From assembly GCA_026398575.1 (NCBI GenBank), contig JAPLSP010000718.1, positions 1 to 7,504 on the forward strand: DNA of 7,504 nucleotides, in the 5' to 3' direction. The translations under genes and the position numbers were made by a program. This DNA is from Candidatus Sumerlaeota bacterium. Its GTDB lineage: Bacteria; Sumerlaeota; Sumerlaeia; JADFCT01. The notes beneath the pieces were generated by a model that saw only the letters and a program-made list of their open reading frames with translations, had not been told where the DNA came from and searched no databases. Positions within the stretch are counted from its first letter, which is position 1. Each line of letters opens with the position of its first letter. Below are positions 1 to 6,566 of the stretch, one piece after another.

Positions 1-251
1 CCACCAAGTTCCAGAACTCTTCCGAAATCTCCCATGTTTGTATACGAGCCACGATTGGCCTCCGTCAGCAGGATTAGCAACTGGCGGATTATGGACTCAT
101 GGCTTATGAGGTCAAGCCTTTATTTGTAGATAAGCACTTAGATGTTCATGCGAATGATGTTATGACTTCAGTTGGGCTGGATTGTATGAATAGACAGCCG
201 ACGCATTGGTAAGATGTAACGATACTCCATCTGATATGAAAGGAAACAACA
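1..251. other. Left-edge region with no assignable gene
   Basis: This AT-rich 251-bp stretch precedes the first clear gene. The plus strand is broken by stops in all frames; the longest ATG-started frame (99-212) is only 37 codons and resembles nothing I know. The minus strand has one frame open from 119 to the window edge (about 39 codons) with a natural-looking peptide (contains SHESIIRQLLILLTEANRG), but it has no ATG near its upstream stop. It may be part of a gene or gene remnant continuing left of the window. The last bases hold the ribosome binding site AAAGGA (239-244) of the gene at 252. No convincing promoter was found. Confidence 0.4.
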
Positions 252-986
252 ATGAATAACCTTATGTCGCAATTATTGAAAATCGGCATATTACTAATCT
301 ATGGCGCTATGTATTTATTTTGTTCGAATATTTTGGAAAAGCCATCAGGAAGTGAGTTGTCTCATGTTGTGAAATTAGTATTATCAACAGAGTATCATAG
401 AGGCGATCTGCATCCCGCTGAAAAATTTGAAAAAATTATACAAAACGGCGCTTCGCGGACTGCAATTGAATCTATCCTGATGGATTATATTTCCAGCCCC
501 TCATTGTTATCTGCATATTCAAATGTAAATTTAGACGCGGGCTTTTATGTTGATCGCGCCATAGAGGCTTTAGGAGATATGAAAAGCAGTCAAGCCATTG
601 CTTTGCTAGAAGATTTAGCCACGACATCATTGGGGCGCCTCTCGCGAGTCGCAGTGCGCGCCCGCGTCAAGATCGGAGGAGAAGCATTAATGCAATTTGC
701 AAAGGATTTGCCCAAAGCAGCCAGAGGGTCTTACCATGATACTGTTTCGCCAATGTTTGATGAAATGCAAAATATTCTTCAGTATAGACCTCCTGTAAAG
801 GATTATATTATATATGATGAAATCCTCTATGAAATGAGTGAACCATATCGTTTAAGCGAATTTAGGGAAAAAGCGATGAAAAAGCTATTGCAGTTATCGG
901 ATAAAGATTGCCAGCGCTATGCTGAGCAAGCCTTAGGACAAATAACCGTTGTTCCTGCCGACAAACGGACGAAAATTAATCGTTAG
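252..986 (+). CDS. Unrecognised exported/membrane-anchored protein, paralogue 1, HEAT-like middle
   Basis: Function unknown; I do not recognise the family. The 244-residue product starts with a basic/polar tip and a hydrophobic segment (about residues 8-25, ending LFCSN), which should act as a signal peptide or membrane anchor. The YLFC at 21-24 is a poor lipobox, so lipoprotein status is doubtful. Residues 100-150 (ALGDMKSSQAIALLEDLA, then ARVKIGG) look like helical HEAT-type repeats. Shared blocks with the next gene are GD-x-x-PA near 51-56, the GD/K-S/LED block at 107-121, ARVKIGG at 137-143, YDEILYE at 188-194, YR-x-SEFRE at 199-206, and a basic C-terminus with DKR. The start is supported by AAAGGA 7 nt upstream. 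The gene is AT-rich compared with lon. It probably arose by tandem duplication and is likely co-transcribed with its neighbour 45 nt downstream. Confidence 0.75.
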   Translation: MNNLMSQLLKIGILLIYGAMYLFCSNILEKPSGSELSHVVKLVLSTEYHRGDLHPAEKFEKIIQNGASRTAIESILMDYISSPSLLSAYSNVNLDAGFYVDRAIEALGDMKSSQAIALLEDLATTSLGRLSRVAVRARVKIGGEALMQFAKDLPKAARGSYHDTVSPMFDEMQNILQYRPPVKDYIIYDEILYEMSEPYRLSEFREKAMKKLLQLSDKDCQRYAEQALGQITVVPADKRTKINR

Positions 987-1031
987 CTTTGCGGGGCAAT
1001 AATTCCAGAATAAGAAAAAAAGCAAAATGCC

Positions 1032-1760
1032 ATGACAAAAACTATTATCAATCTATTTTTGATTATTTCATTAATATTTCTTCTCAAAGGTAGCATTGCT
1101 TCGCAAGAGATAGACGTGAGAAAAATAGTTGATATGCAGTTACGATATGAGCCACACATTGGCGATCCATCTCCTGCTGATGAAATTCGCTCATGGCAAA
1201 AGTTTGGCGTAGCAAAGAGCTCTGTAGAAAAAATTCTAATCGAAAATATATCGTCCTCTTCTCTGATGAACTCACAAAATTATATTACCATAAAAATATT
1301 TAATAGATCAATATCATTTCTAGGTGATCTGAAAACTAGTCATGCCGCTGGCATTTTAGAGGATATTGTATCATCATATTCAGTTAATCAAGATTGGCGG
1401 GCAGATATTCGCCGTGATATTGCAATAATTGCTCGTGTGAATATTGGCGGAAAGGGTTTAACCGATTTTTCACAGAGAATCACGTCTGACAAGAGTACCT
1501 CCCCATCCAGCGCGCGCTCGGCATATTCCAGAGGCTTGCTCTGGACGGTGCTATATAATAAACCGGATGACAGCGATCTGATGATGTATGACGAGCTTCT
1601 TTATGAAGTCAATGAAGGCTATCGCGTCAGTGATTTGCGTGAGAATCTGCTGAAGCGGATGGAAAAACTGAACCTGCCAGGCTATGCGGAATACGCCGCA
1701 AAAGGCCTTGAATATGTGCGATCAATTCCTCCTGATAAGCGGGCTAAATTGCAGCGCTGA
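1032..1760 (+). CDS. Unrecognised secreted protein, paralogue 2, HEAT-like middle
   Basis: This 242-residue protein is of unknown function and clearly homologous along nearly its whole length to the protein encoded at 252-986. It has a convincing Sec signal peptide: basic tip MTK, hydrophobic core at 5-18, and a likely cleavage site after SIA (residue 23). The mature part begins SQEIDVRK and aligns at GDPSPAD (44-50), FLGDLKTSHAAGILEDI (96-112), ARVNIGG (134-140), YDELLYEVNEGYR (186-198), DLRE (201-204) and the basic DKRAKLQR end (235-242). The two C-termini match, so the stop at 1758-1760 is genuine. Compared with paralogue 1 it has an insertion around residues 115-128 and many substitutions. 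No good Shine-Dalgarno precedes the ATG; an out-of-frame ATG lies at 1027. A periplasmic scaffold or binding role is only a guess. Confidence 0.75.
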   Translation: MTKTIINLFLIISLIFLLKGSIASQEIDVRKIVDMQLRYEPHIGDPSPADEIRSWQKFGVAKSSVEKILIENISSSSLMNSQNYITIKIFNRSISFLGDLKTSHAAGILEDIVSSYSVNQDWRADIRRDIAIIARVNIGGKGLTDFSQRITSDKSTSPSSARSAYSRGLLWTVLYNKPDDSDLMMYDELLYEVNEGYRVSDLRENLLKRMEKLNLPGYAEYAAKGLEYVRSIPPDKRAKLQR

Positions 1761-2050
1761 TGTCTCACCCAGCCCGCTGGCCTTTCCCATTCGCGCGGCA
1801 TTAAACTGCGTGAAGATCAAGAATCCGATGACGGCGATGACTGCAAGAAGGCCTATCACAGCGCCTGCTGAATTTTTCGCTCGCGCCGCAATTGGCGGAC
1901 AAATTGAATGAGTGTTGGGATTTTGATGGCGACGCGTTGCCCCAAGTCTGTATGTTCGGCCAGCCAGACTTCGCCGAATCCTCCGCTGCCGATCATTCGG
2001 TCCAGGCGATAGTTGCTGATGATTTCGCCGGCGTGATAAACGGAAGCCAT
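1722..2050 (-). pseudogene. Truncated Hanks-type Ser/Thr protein kinase, N-lobe only, with out-of-frame transmembrane remnant
   Basis: Intact proteins of this family phosphorylate Ser/Thr in signalling. Here the intact frame is 64 codons (2050 down to 1856). It shows the start of a kinase domain: ISNYRLDRMI, the glycine loop GSGGFGEV (21-28), the ATP-binding VAIK lysine (K43) and LRRERKIQQAL (54-64), where E57 is the probable helix-C glutamate. Two adjacent stops follow, just where HPNIV would be expected. The HRD catalytic loop, DFG and the whole C-lobe are absent. In another frame, from about 1859 down to 1761, there is a very hydrophobic stretch (VIGLLAVIAVIGFLIFT, then QFNAARMGKASGLGET), like the transmembrane segment such receptors carry after the kinase domain. 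The frame formally continues to a stop at 1722-1724 inside the preceding gene's end. I infer an internal deletion that also shifted the frame. The kinase part is certain; the linkage of the hydrophobic part is less so. Confidence 0.65.
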
Positions 2051-2282
2051 GGCGGGCGCTCGATGGAGAGAGAGGATTGATTTGATATATAATATGCTAT
2101 GTCGCTTTAATTTACCCGCAATCGGGGCGGCGTCAAGTGAATTTATCGGCCTATAGCGACTTTGAGCCCATGTAATGAAAGAAGAACGGCAGCGCCAAAA
2201 TATACCTTGCCATGAAATTTTCAGCCATTAACATCTTTCCCCCAGCATTTGGCGCCCATCTTTTCCATAGGTAGTTCTCTGA
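2051..2282. promoter_or_regulatory. Divergent intergenic region between kinase remnant and lon; possible lon promoter
   Basis: No gene is visible in these 232 bp. An AT-rich patch at 2077-2100 contains a perfect TATAAT (2088-2093) but no -35 box at the right distance for the plus strand. A better-spaced candidate for lon is TTGCCA (2207-2212), 16 bp, TAACAT (2229-2234), about 49 nt before the lon start. An inverted pair, GCGCCAAA (2192-2199) and TTTGGCGC (2248-2255), could fold in the leader and brackets that candidate promoter. No CIRCE element or other known heat-shock operator was seen. These are weak motif matches by eye. Confidence 0.25.
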
Positions 2283-4601
2283 ATGAAATCCCTCGATAGC
2301 ATGTTGTTGCCCGTGATTCCGCTCAAGGATCTGGTGGTCTTTCCCCATACCTTCATGCCGCTGTTTCTGACGCGTCCGGCTTCGATCAAGGCGCTGGACG
2401 CAGCGGCGGAAAACAACAATATGGCCTTCCTCGTCGCGCAGAAACGCGAGGAAATTGAAGATCCGGCCATGGATGATCTTTATGCCTTCGGCACCATCTC
2501 CGAGATCAAGCACGTGATCAAGCTGCCCGACGGATCGGTCAAAGCGCTGGCCGAAGGCAAACAGATGGCGCGTGCCGAAAGCTATCTGGCCCGCGAGGAC
2601 TATTTCACGGCGCTGGCCACGCCTTGCGTGGAAGCGACGATCAACGACAAGAAACTGATAGCTCTTGTCCGCGTCCTCAAGAATCAATTCGAGCGCTACG
2701 TCGCCCTGTCGCCGCGCCTGCCGGACGAAGTGTTCCTGTCGGTCCGCGGCGTGGAGGACCCGTTGTTGCTCGTCAGCGCCATCGCGAACTACAGCCTGCT
2801 GTCAGTCATGGACAAACAGCATATCCTCGAAGAGCCGAACACGAACAAAAAATGCCTCCTGATGACGCGGTTGCTGGGCCAGGAGGTCGAGATGCTCGAG
2901 GTCGAGAGCAATATCATTGACCAGGTCAAATCGCAAATCGGCAAGAGCCAGAAAGAATATTTTCTGAACGAACAGATGCGCGCCATCGAACGCGAACTCG
3001 GCGTCAACAGCGAAACCGAGAGCGAGCTGGACGAGCTGGCCAAGGCGGTCGAAAAAGCCGGGATGAGCGTGGAAGCGCGTGAAAAAGCCGCCAAAGAGCT
3101 GGCCCGTCTGTCGCGGATGCAGCCGATGTCGCCCGAAGCGACCGTGGCGCGCACGTTCGTGGAGTGGCTGGCCGAACTGCCGTGGACGAAGCGGACGGAA
3201 GATCAGCTGGATTTGGAGCGCGCTCAAAAAATCCTGGACGAGGATCATTACGGTCTGCATAAAGTCAAGGAACGCATCATCGAGTATCTGGCGGTGCTCA
3301 GCCTGTCGAAGGAGATGAAAGGCCCCATCCTGTGCCTGGTTGGCCCGCCCGGCGTCGGCAAGAGCTCGCTGGCCCGCTCGATTGCGCGCGCGATTGACCG
3401 GAAATTCGCCCGCATCTCGCTTGGCGGCGTGCGCGACGAGGCGGAAATTCGCGGGCACCGCCGTACCTATATTGGATCGCTTCCGGGCAAAATCCTCCAA
3501 TCCATGAAAAAGGCCGGGACCATCAACCCCGTTCTGCTGATGGACGAGATTGACAAGCTCAGCAGCGATTTCCGCGGCGATCCGGCGGCGGCGCTGCTCG
3601 AAGTGCTCGATCCGGAGCAAAACAAAACCTTCAACGATCATTACCTGGAAGTGGACTACGACCTGTCGCACGTGATGTTTATCACGACGGCCAATACCAC
3701 CGACGCCACGCCGCCGGCTTTGCTGGATCGCATGGAGGTTTTGCGCCTGCCGGGCTATACGGAACAGGAAAAGCACAAAATCGCGCAGCAATTCCTGATT
3801 CCCAAGCAGGCCAAGGCCAACGGACTGGGCGAAGGCAAAATCACCTTCACCTCCGAGGCCATTCAAACGATCATTGTGAACTACACGCGCGAAGCGGGCG
3901 TGCGCAACCTGGAGCGCGAAATCGCCACCGTGTGCCGGAAAATGGCTCGGGATTTCGTGCGCAAGAAACAACAGCCCCGGCAGATGGTGGTGACGGTCAA
4001 ACGCGTCCGCGCCTCGCTCGGGCCGGTGCGCCACAAGGATATGGAATTGCACAAGCCCGATGAAATCGGCGTCGTGACGGGACTGGCATGGACCGAAACA
4101 GGCGGCGAATTGCTGCCCATCGAAACGATCGTGATGAAGGGCAAAGGCGATCTGCAGCTGACCGGACATCTGGGCGAAGTGATGCAGGAATCGGCCAAGG
4201 CTGCGCTCAGCTATGTGCGCGCCCATTGCGAGGAGTTCGGGATTGATCCGGAATTCAAGAGCAAATTCGATATTCACGTCCACGTCCCGGAAGGCGCCAT
4301 CCCGAAAGACGGGCCTTCGGCGGGCGTGGCGATGGCCACCTCGCTGGTTTCGGCGCTGGCGCAGCGTCCCGTGCGCCAGGACATCGCGATGACGGGTGAG
4401 ATTACGCTGCGCGGACGCGTGCTCAAGATTGGCGGCCTGAAGGAAAAGGCCCTGGCGGCGCATCGGGCGCACATCAAGCGCATCATCATCCCCGAGGATA
4501 ACGTCAGCGATTTGCAGGAGATCGAAAAGGACGTCCGCAAGCAAATGAAATTTGTTCCCGTCAAGACTTTAAGCGAAGTCTTCAAGGTTGCATTCACATA
4601 A
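2283..4601 (+). CDS. lon: ATP-dependent Lon protease (LonA type)
   Basis: Lon is a cytoplasmic homohexameric AAA+ serine protease (EC 3.4.21.53) that unfolds and degrades misfolded proteins and short-lived regulators, including many antitoxins. The 772-residue product has the full LonA order: an N-terminal substrate-binding LON domain (about 8-200), a helical linker (about 205-300), an AAA+ module with Walker A GPPGVGKS (354-361), Walker B VLLMDEID (417-424), sensor-1 N471 and a sensor-2 motif GVRNLERE (539-546). The protease domain is about 590-772. The catalytic dyad is visible: Ser679 in DGPSAG and Lys722 in GGLKEKALAAHR, the same numbers as in E. coli Lon. Length is normal (E. coli 784). 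The ATG at 2283 fits the usual LLPVIPLKDLVVFPH start; the ribosome site is weak. It is GC-rich, unlike the genes to its left, and is probably the first gene of an operon. Confidence 0.98.
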   Translation: MKSLDSMLLPVIPLKDLVVFPHTFMPLFLTRPASIKALDAAAENNNMAFLVAQKREEIEDPAMDDLYAFGTISEIKHVIKLPDGSVKALAEGKQMARAESYLAREDYFTALATPCVEATINDKKLIALVRVLKNQFERYVALSPRLPDEVFLSVRGVEDPLLLVSAIANYSLLSVMDKQHILEEPNTNKKCLLMTRLLGQEVEMLEVESNIIDQVKSQIGKSQKEYFLNEQMRAIERELGVNSETESELDELAKAVEKAGMSVEAREKAAKELARLSRMQPMSPEATVARTFVEWLAELPWTKRTEDQLDLERAQKILDEDHYGLHKVKERIIEYLAVLSLSKEMKGPILCLVGPPGVGKSSLARSIARAIDRKFARISLGGVRDEAEIRGHRRTYIGSLPGKILQSMKKAGTINPVLLMDEIDKLSSDFRGDPAAALLEVLDPEQNKTFNDHYLEVDYDLSHVMFITTANTTDATPPALLDRMEVLRLPGYTEQEKHKIAQQFLIPKQAKANGLGEGKITFTSEAIQTIIVNYTREAGVRNLEREIATVCRKMARDFVRKKQQPRQMVVTVKRVRASLGPVRHKDMELHKPDEIGVVTGLAWTETGGELLPIETIVMKGKGDLQLTGHLGEVMQESAKAALSYVRAHCEEFGIDPEFKSKFDIHVHVPEGAIPKDGPSAGVAMATSLVSALAQRPVRQDIAMTGEITLRGRVLKIGGLKEKALAAHRAHIKRIIIPEDNVSDLQEIEKDVRKQMKFVPVKTLSEVFKVAFT

Positions 4602-4607
4602 GAGGAG
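4601..4607 (+). promoter_or_regulatory. Ribosome binding site overlapping the lon stop codon
   Basis: AGAGGAG lies 10 nt before the ATG at 4618 and overlaps the last base of the lon TAA. It is one of the better Shine-Dalgarno motifs in the window and is the main evidence that the tiny gene behind lon is translated. Its position suggests coupling to lon translation. Confidence 0.6.
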
Positions 4608-4617
4608 CATTTCCGCC

Positions 4618-4764
4618 ATGAAAACAGGGCTGGTCACAATGCAAATACTCGAAGGTATAGCGCGAGGAGAAAAAGCAATACACGAAGGCCGAGTACTTTC
4701 CCATGAACAGGCCAAGAAGAGAATGAAACGATATATATTAAAAGAGCGTGATGTATTCGATTGA
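4618..4764 (+). CDS. 48-residue protein resembling the tail of a Phd/YefM-type antitoxin
   Basis: This small gene has a strong ribosome site and starts 16 nt after lon. The product, beginning MKTGLVTMQILEGIARGE, contains the pattern EGIARGEKAIHEGRVLSHEQ (residues 12-31) followed by AKKRMKRYI. From memory this resembles the C-terminal tail common in Phd/YefM-like type II antitoxins (pattern A-x-GE-x-x-I-x-x-GRVVSHEEV). That tail normally wraps the toxin. The N-terminal DNA-binding half of such antitoxins is missing, and no recognisable toxin gene is adjacent. The codons (AGA, ATA, TTA, AAA) and AT-richness differ from lon and the genes after it, which hints at separate origin. It could be a stand-alone antitoxin-like peptide, a remnant, or an unrelated small protein. 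The family assignment is by recollection of a motif, not by search. Confidence 0.5.
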   Translation: MKTGLVTMQILEGIARGEKAIHEGRVLSHEQAKKRMKRYILKERDVFD

Positions 4765-4811
4765 AGGTATTGAAAACATTACAAATATAGAGATCGAAAG
4801 GGAGGACATCC

Positions 4812-5129
4812 ATGCCAGTGTATGAGTATGCGCATCGAGAGGCCGGCGCCTGCTCAAAGGGGCCGTCCTTTGAATGCTTTCAATCCATGAAAGACGAGGC
4901 GCTGAAGACCTGTCCGGAATGCGGCCAGCCGGTTTATCGCGTCATCGGCGCTCCGGGCATCGCGACGCCCAAGACCAATACCGAACTGAAAAACCTGGGC
5001 TTCACAAAACTGGTTCGCCGCGACAGCGGAGTCTATGAAAACGTCACGGCAACCAGCGGCGAAAGCCGGTATATGGAAGCCGGCAAGCCTGAAACCCTTC
5101 CGCATTTGCGCAAGAAAATCGAAGACTAA
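4812..5129 (+). CDS. FmdB-family zinc-ribbon protein with an incomplete first zinc knuckle
   Basis: FmdB-type proteins are small putative regulators of unclear function, named after a gene linked to formamidase regulation in Methylophilus. This 105-residue protein has the hallmark start MPVYEY, the FECFQSMKDEAL segment (20-31) and a second knuckle CPECG (34-38) followed by QPVYRVI. The first knuckle is odd. Where related proteins have CxxC, this one has C14-S-K-G17, so one of four expected Cys ligands is missing; H8 or C22 could substitute. Residues 50-105 (TNTELKNLGFTKLVRRDSG) form a charged tail without a recognised domain. The ribosome site GGGAGG sits just upstream with good spacing. The gene is 47 nt after the small gene and 29 nt before the methyltransferase, so it is probably in the lon operon. 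Confidence 0.85.
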   Translation: MPVYEYAHREAGACSKGPSFECFQSMKDEALKTCPECGQPVYRVIGAPGIATPKTNTELKNLGFTKLVRRDSGVYENVTATSGESRYMEAGKPETLPHLRKKIED

Positions 5130-5158
5130 AAAAATCGCCAGGAGCCAAACCTAATCTC

Positions 5159-5833
5159 ATGCCATGCAGCTTCCCACGCGTTCCCGAACCGGAATTCATG
5201 AACATGCCTGAAGAGGCGGAAGCCTACTCCGTCGCCGATTTTTCAGAGGTCAATCAGGCGTTTGCCGACCGGCTGGTCGAGCTGGCCGGCTCAATCGGAT
5301 ACGCCGACGCGCTGGACGTGGGATGCGGTCCGGCGGACATTCCCATTCGAATCATTCGCGTCCGCCCCGCTTGGCGCATCACCGCCCTGGACGCCTCGCC
5401 CGCCATGATCCAGTGGGCGCGGCATAATATCCTGGCCGCCGGTTTGAGCGCTTCGATTCGCATCGAGCTGGCCGACGCAAAAAACACGCTGCTGCCGACA
5501 GCCGCCTTTGATGTCATCTTCTCGAACAGCATCCTGCATCACGTTTCCGATACCGGCGCGTTTTGGCGCGAGATGAAGCGTTTGGGCCGTCCGGGCGCGG
5601 TCCTCTTTCTCAGAGACCTGGCGCGCCCCGAAAGCCCTGAGGCTGCGCGCGCGATCGTCCGGCAATATGCCGGCGCCGAATCGCAGCTCTTGCAGGATGA
5701 ATATTATCGCTCGCTTCTGGCGGCATACACCGTGGACGAGGTCCGCGGGCAATTGGCGAGCGCCGGACTGGACACCTTGCAAGCCGAAATGGCGACCGAC
5801 CGCCACCTGGATATTTTTGGGCGCCTCGCGTAG
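5159..5833 (+). CDS. Class I SAM-dependent methyltransferase, substrate unknown
   Basis: This 224-residue protein should transfer a methyl group from S-adenosylmethionine using a Rossmann-like class I fold. Visible are motif I LDVGCGPAD (52-60), the acidic residue ending strand 2 in ALDAS (D78), an acidic motif at ELADAKN (103-109), the strand-4 segment FDVIFSNSILHHV (117-129) with its double His, and GRPGAVLFLRDLARP (143-157). The N-terminus RVPEPEFMNMPEEAEAYS is a lead-in I associate with a group of uncharacterised methyltransferases. It supports the start at 5159 over Met14 or Met16, although AGGAG (5140-5144) is 14 nt away, which is long. It lies 28 nt before the CDP-alcohol enzyme gene, so action on a lipid or small polar metabolite is possible, but the substrate cannot be read from the sequence. 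Confidence 0.88.
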   Translation: MPCSFPRVPEPEFMNMPEEAEAYSVADFSEVNQAFADRLVELAGSIGYADALDVGCGPADIPIRIIRVRPAWRITALDASPAMIQWARHNILAAGLSASIRIELADAKNTLLPTAAFDVIFSNSILHHVSDTGAFWREMKRLGRPGAVLFLRDLARPESPEAARAIVRQYAGAESQLLQDEYYRSLLAAYTVDEVRGQLASAGLDTLQAEMATDRHLDIFGRLA

Positions 5834-5845
5834 GCGAAAGAATAG

Positions 5846-5852
5846 AAAGGAG
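5846..5852 (+). promoter_or_regulatory. Ribosome binding site fixing the start of the CDP-alcohol enzyme
   Basis: AAAGGAG lies 9 nt before the ATG at 5862. The reading frame stays open further upstream to 5667, but that extension overlaps the methyltransferase gene and encodes an unlikely Arg/Trp/Pro-rich peptide, so this site decides the start. Confidence 0.8.
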
Positions 5853-5861
5853 CACCAATCC

Positions 5862-6566
5862 ATGGCAGATGGAAGTTTTGCCGGCGACAAAAAAAAGCCC
5901 ATGCGCTCCCCGCTTGCCGCCATCGAAAAATGGTTCATCCAGAGCAACGTCCACCGCTTCCCTCAATGGATTGAAGGCCGGCATCTGACCTTGCTCACCA
6001 TCATCTGGTCCTTCGGCATGATTCTCTTTGGCGCGCTCGCCGGCTATACGCATTGGCGGCACTGGCTCTGGGGTTCGTCGGCGATGCTTTTTTTGCAGTG
6101 GTTCACCGATTCGTTCGACGGCTCGCTGGGGCGCTATCGCAACGCCGGACTGATCCGCTGGGGATATTGCATGGACCATTTCCTCGACTTCATCTTCATG
6201 AGCTGCATCTTCGTCGGCTACCTGTTTCTCTTCATGGGCGACTTTCTGGCGCTGCTCGGCCTGATTGCCCTGATGATCATCTATCAGGCCATGATGGTCA
6301 ATTCGTGGCTGACCTTCGCCGCCACCAACGAATTCAAAATCACTTACCTGGGAGTCGGCCCCACCGAAGTCCGTCTCTTCTTCGCCATCATTAATACGAT
6401 CATCATCTATGCAGGGGCGACATGGGTCCTTCAGGCGCTCCCCTATACCATCGCAGTCAGCTTCGCCGCGCTCATTTTCATCGTCTGGCGCGACCAGCGG
6501 CGCATCTGGTACATTGACCTGGCGATCAAACGCCAACAAGAATGTAAAATGGAAAATGAAAAATGA
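5862..6566 (+). CDS. CDP-alcohol phosphatidyltransferase family integral membrane protein
   Basis: Enzymes of this family join a CDP-linked lipid and a small alcohol, releasing CMP, at the membrane in phospholipid synthesis. The 234-residue protein carries the signature at 83-109: D83-x2-D86-G87-x2-G90-R91, then G101-x3-D105-x3-D109. The three usual metal-binding Asp pairs are kept, but the spacer between R91 and G101 is nine residues rather than the textbook eight, and Gly replaces the usual Ala before the Arg. Hydrophobic helices appear near 43-62, 68-82, 108-126, 128-147, 170-190 and 192-210, giving about six membrane spans. The N-terminus is cytosolic-looking (KKKPMR). The last seven residues CKMENEK and the stop are encoded by a heptamer repeat array, so the native C-terminus was probably altered by repeat invasion. 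The exact alcohol substrate (inositol, glycerol phosphate, serine, other) is not determinable. Confidence 0.9.
   Translation: MADGSFAGDKKKPMRSPLAAIEKWFIQSNVHRFPQWIEGRHLTLLTIIWSFGMILFGALAGYTHWRHWLWGSSAMLFLQWFTDSFDGSLGRYRNAGLIRWGYCMDHFLDFIFMSCIFVGYLFLFMGDFLALLGLIALMIIYQAMMVNSWLTFAATNEFKITYLGVGPTEVRLFFAIINTIIIYAGATWVLQALPYTIAVSFAALIFIVWRDQRRIWYIDLAIKRQQECKMENEK

Noticed and set aside
99..212. 37-codon plus-strand frame near the left edge
   Set aside because: No ribosome site, no homology recognised, and a length expected by chance in this region.
1761..1859. Hydrophobic minus-strand peptide as a type IV pilin-like N-terminus
   Set aside because: The hydrophobic run is superficially pilin-like but lacks the G/FTLIE processing motif. 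A leftover receptor-kinase membrane segment is a simpler reading.
2802..4544. Long open frame (580 codons) antisense to lon
   Set aside because: It is fully opposite a textbook lon gene in GC-rich sequence, where antisense frames stay open by codon bias. The product is rich in His, Arg, Ala and Gln and shows no domain.
4751..4825. 24-codon frame overlapping the small gene's stop and the FmdB start, considered as a toxin or toxin remnant
   Set aside because: The overlap is typical of toxin-antitoxin pairs, but the peptide is too short and has no toxin motif. It also has no separate ribosome site.
5667..5861. Upstream extension of the CDP-alcohol enzyme frame
   Set aside because: It overlaps the methyltransferase gene and gives an unlikely Arg/Trp/Pro-rich peptide. 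A strong ribosome site sits at 5846-5852 before the ATG at 5862.
5610..6539. 309-codon minus-strand frame across the methyltransferase and CDP-alcohol enzyme genes
   Set aside because: It spans two well-supported plus-strand genes and encodes a compositionally odd, Asp/Glu/Arg-rich peptide with no recognisable motif.
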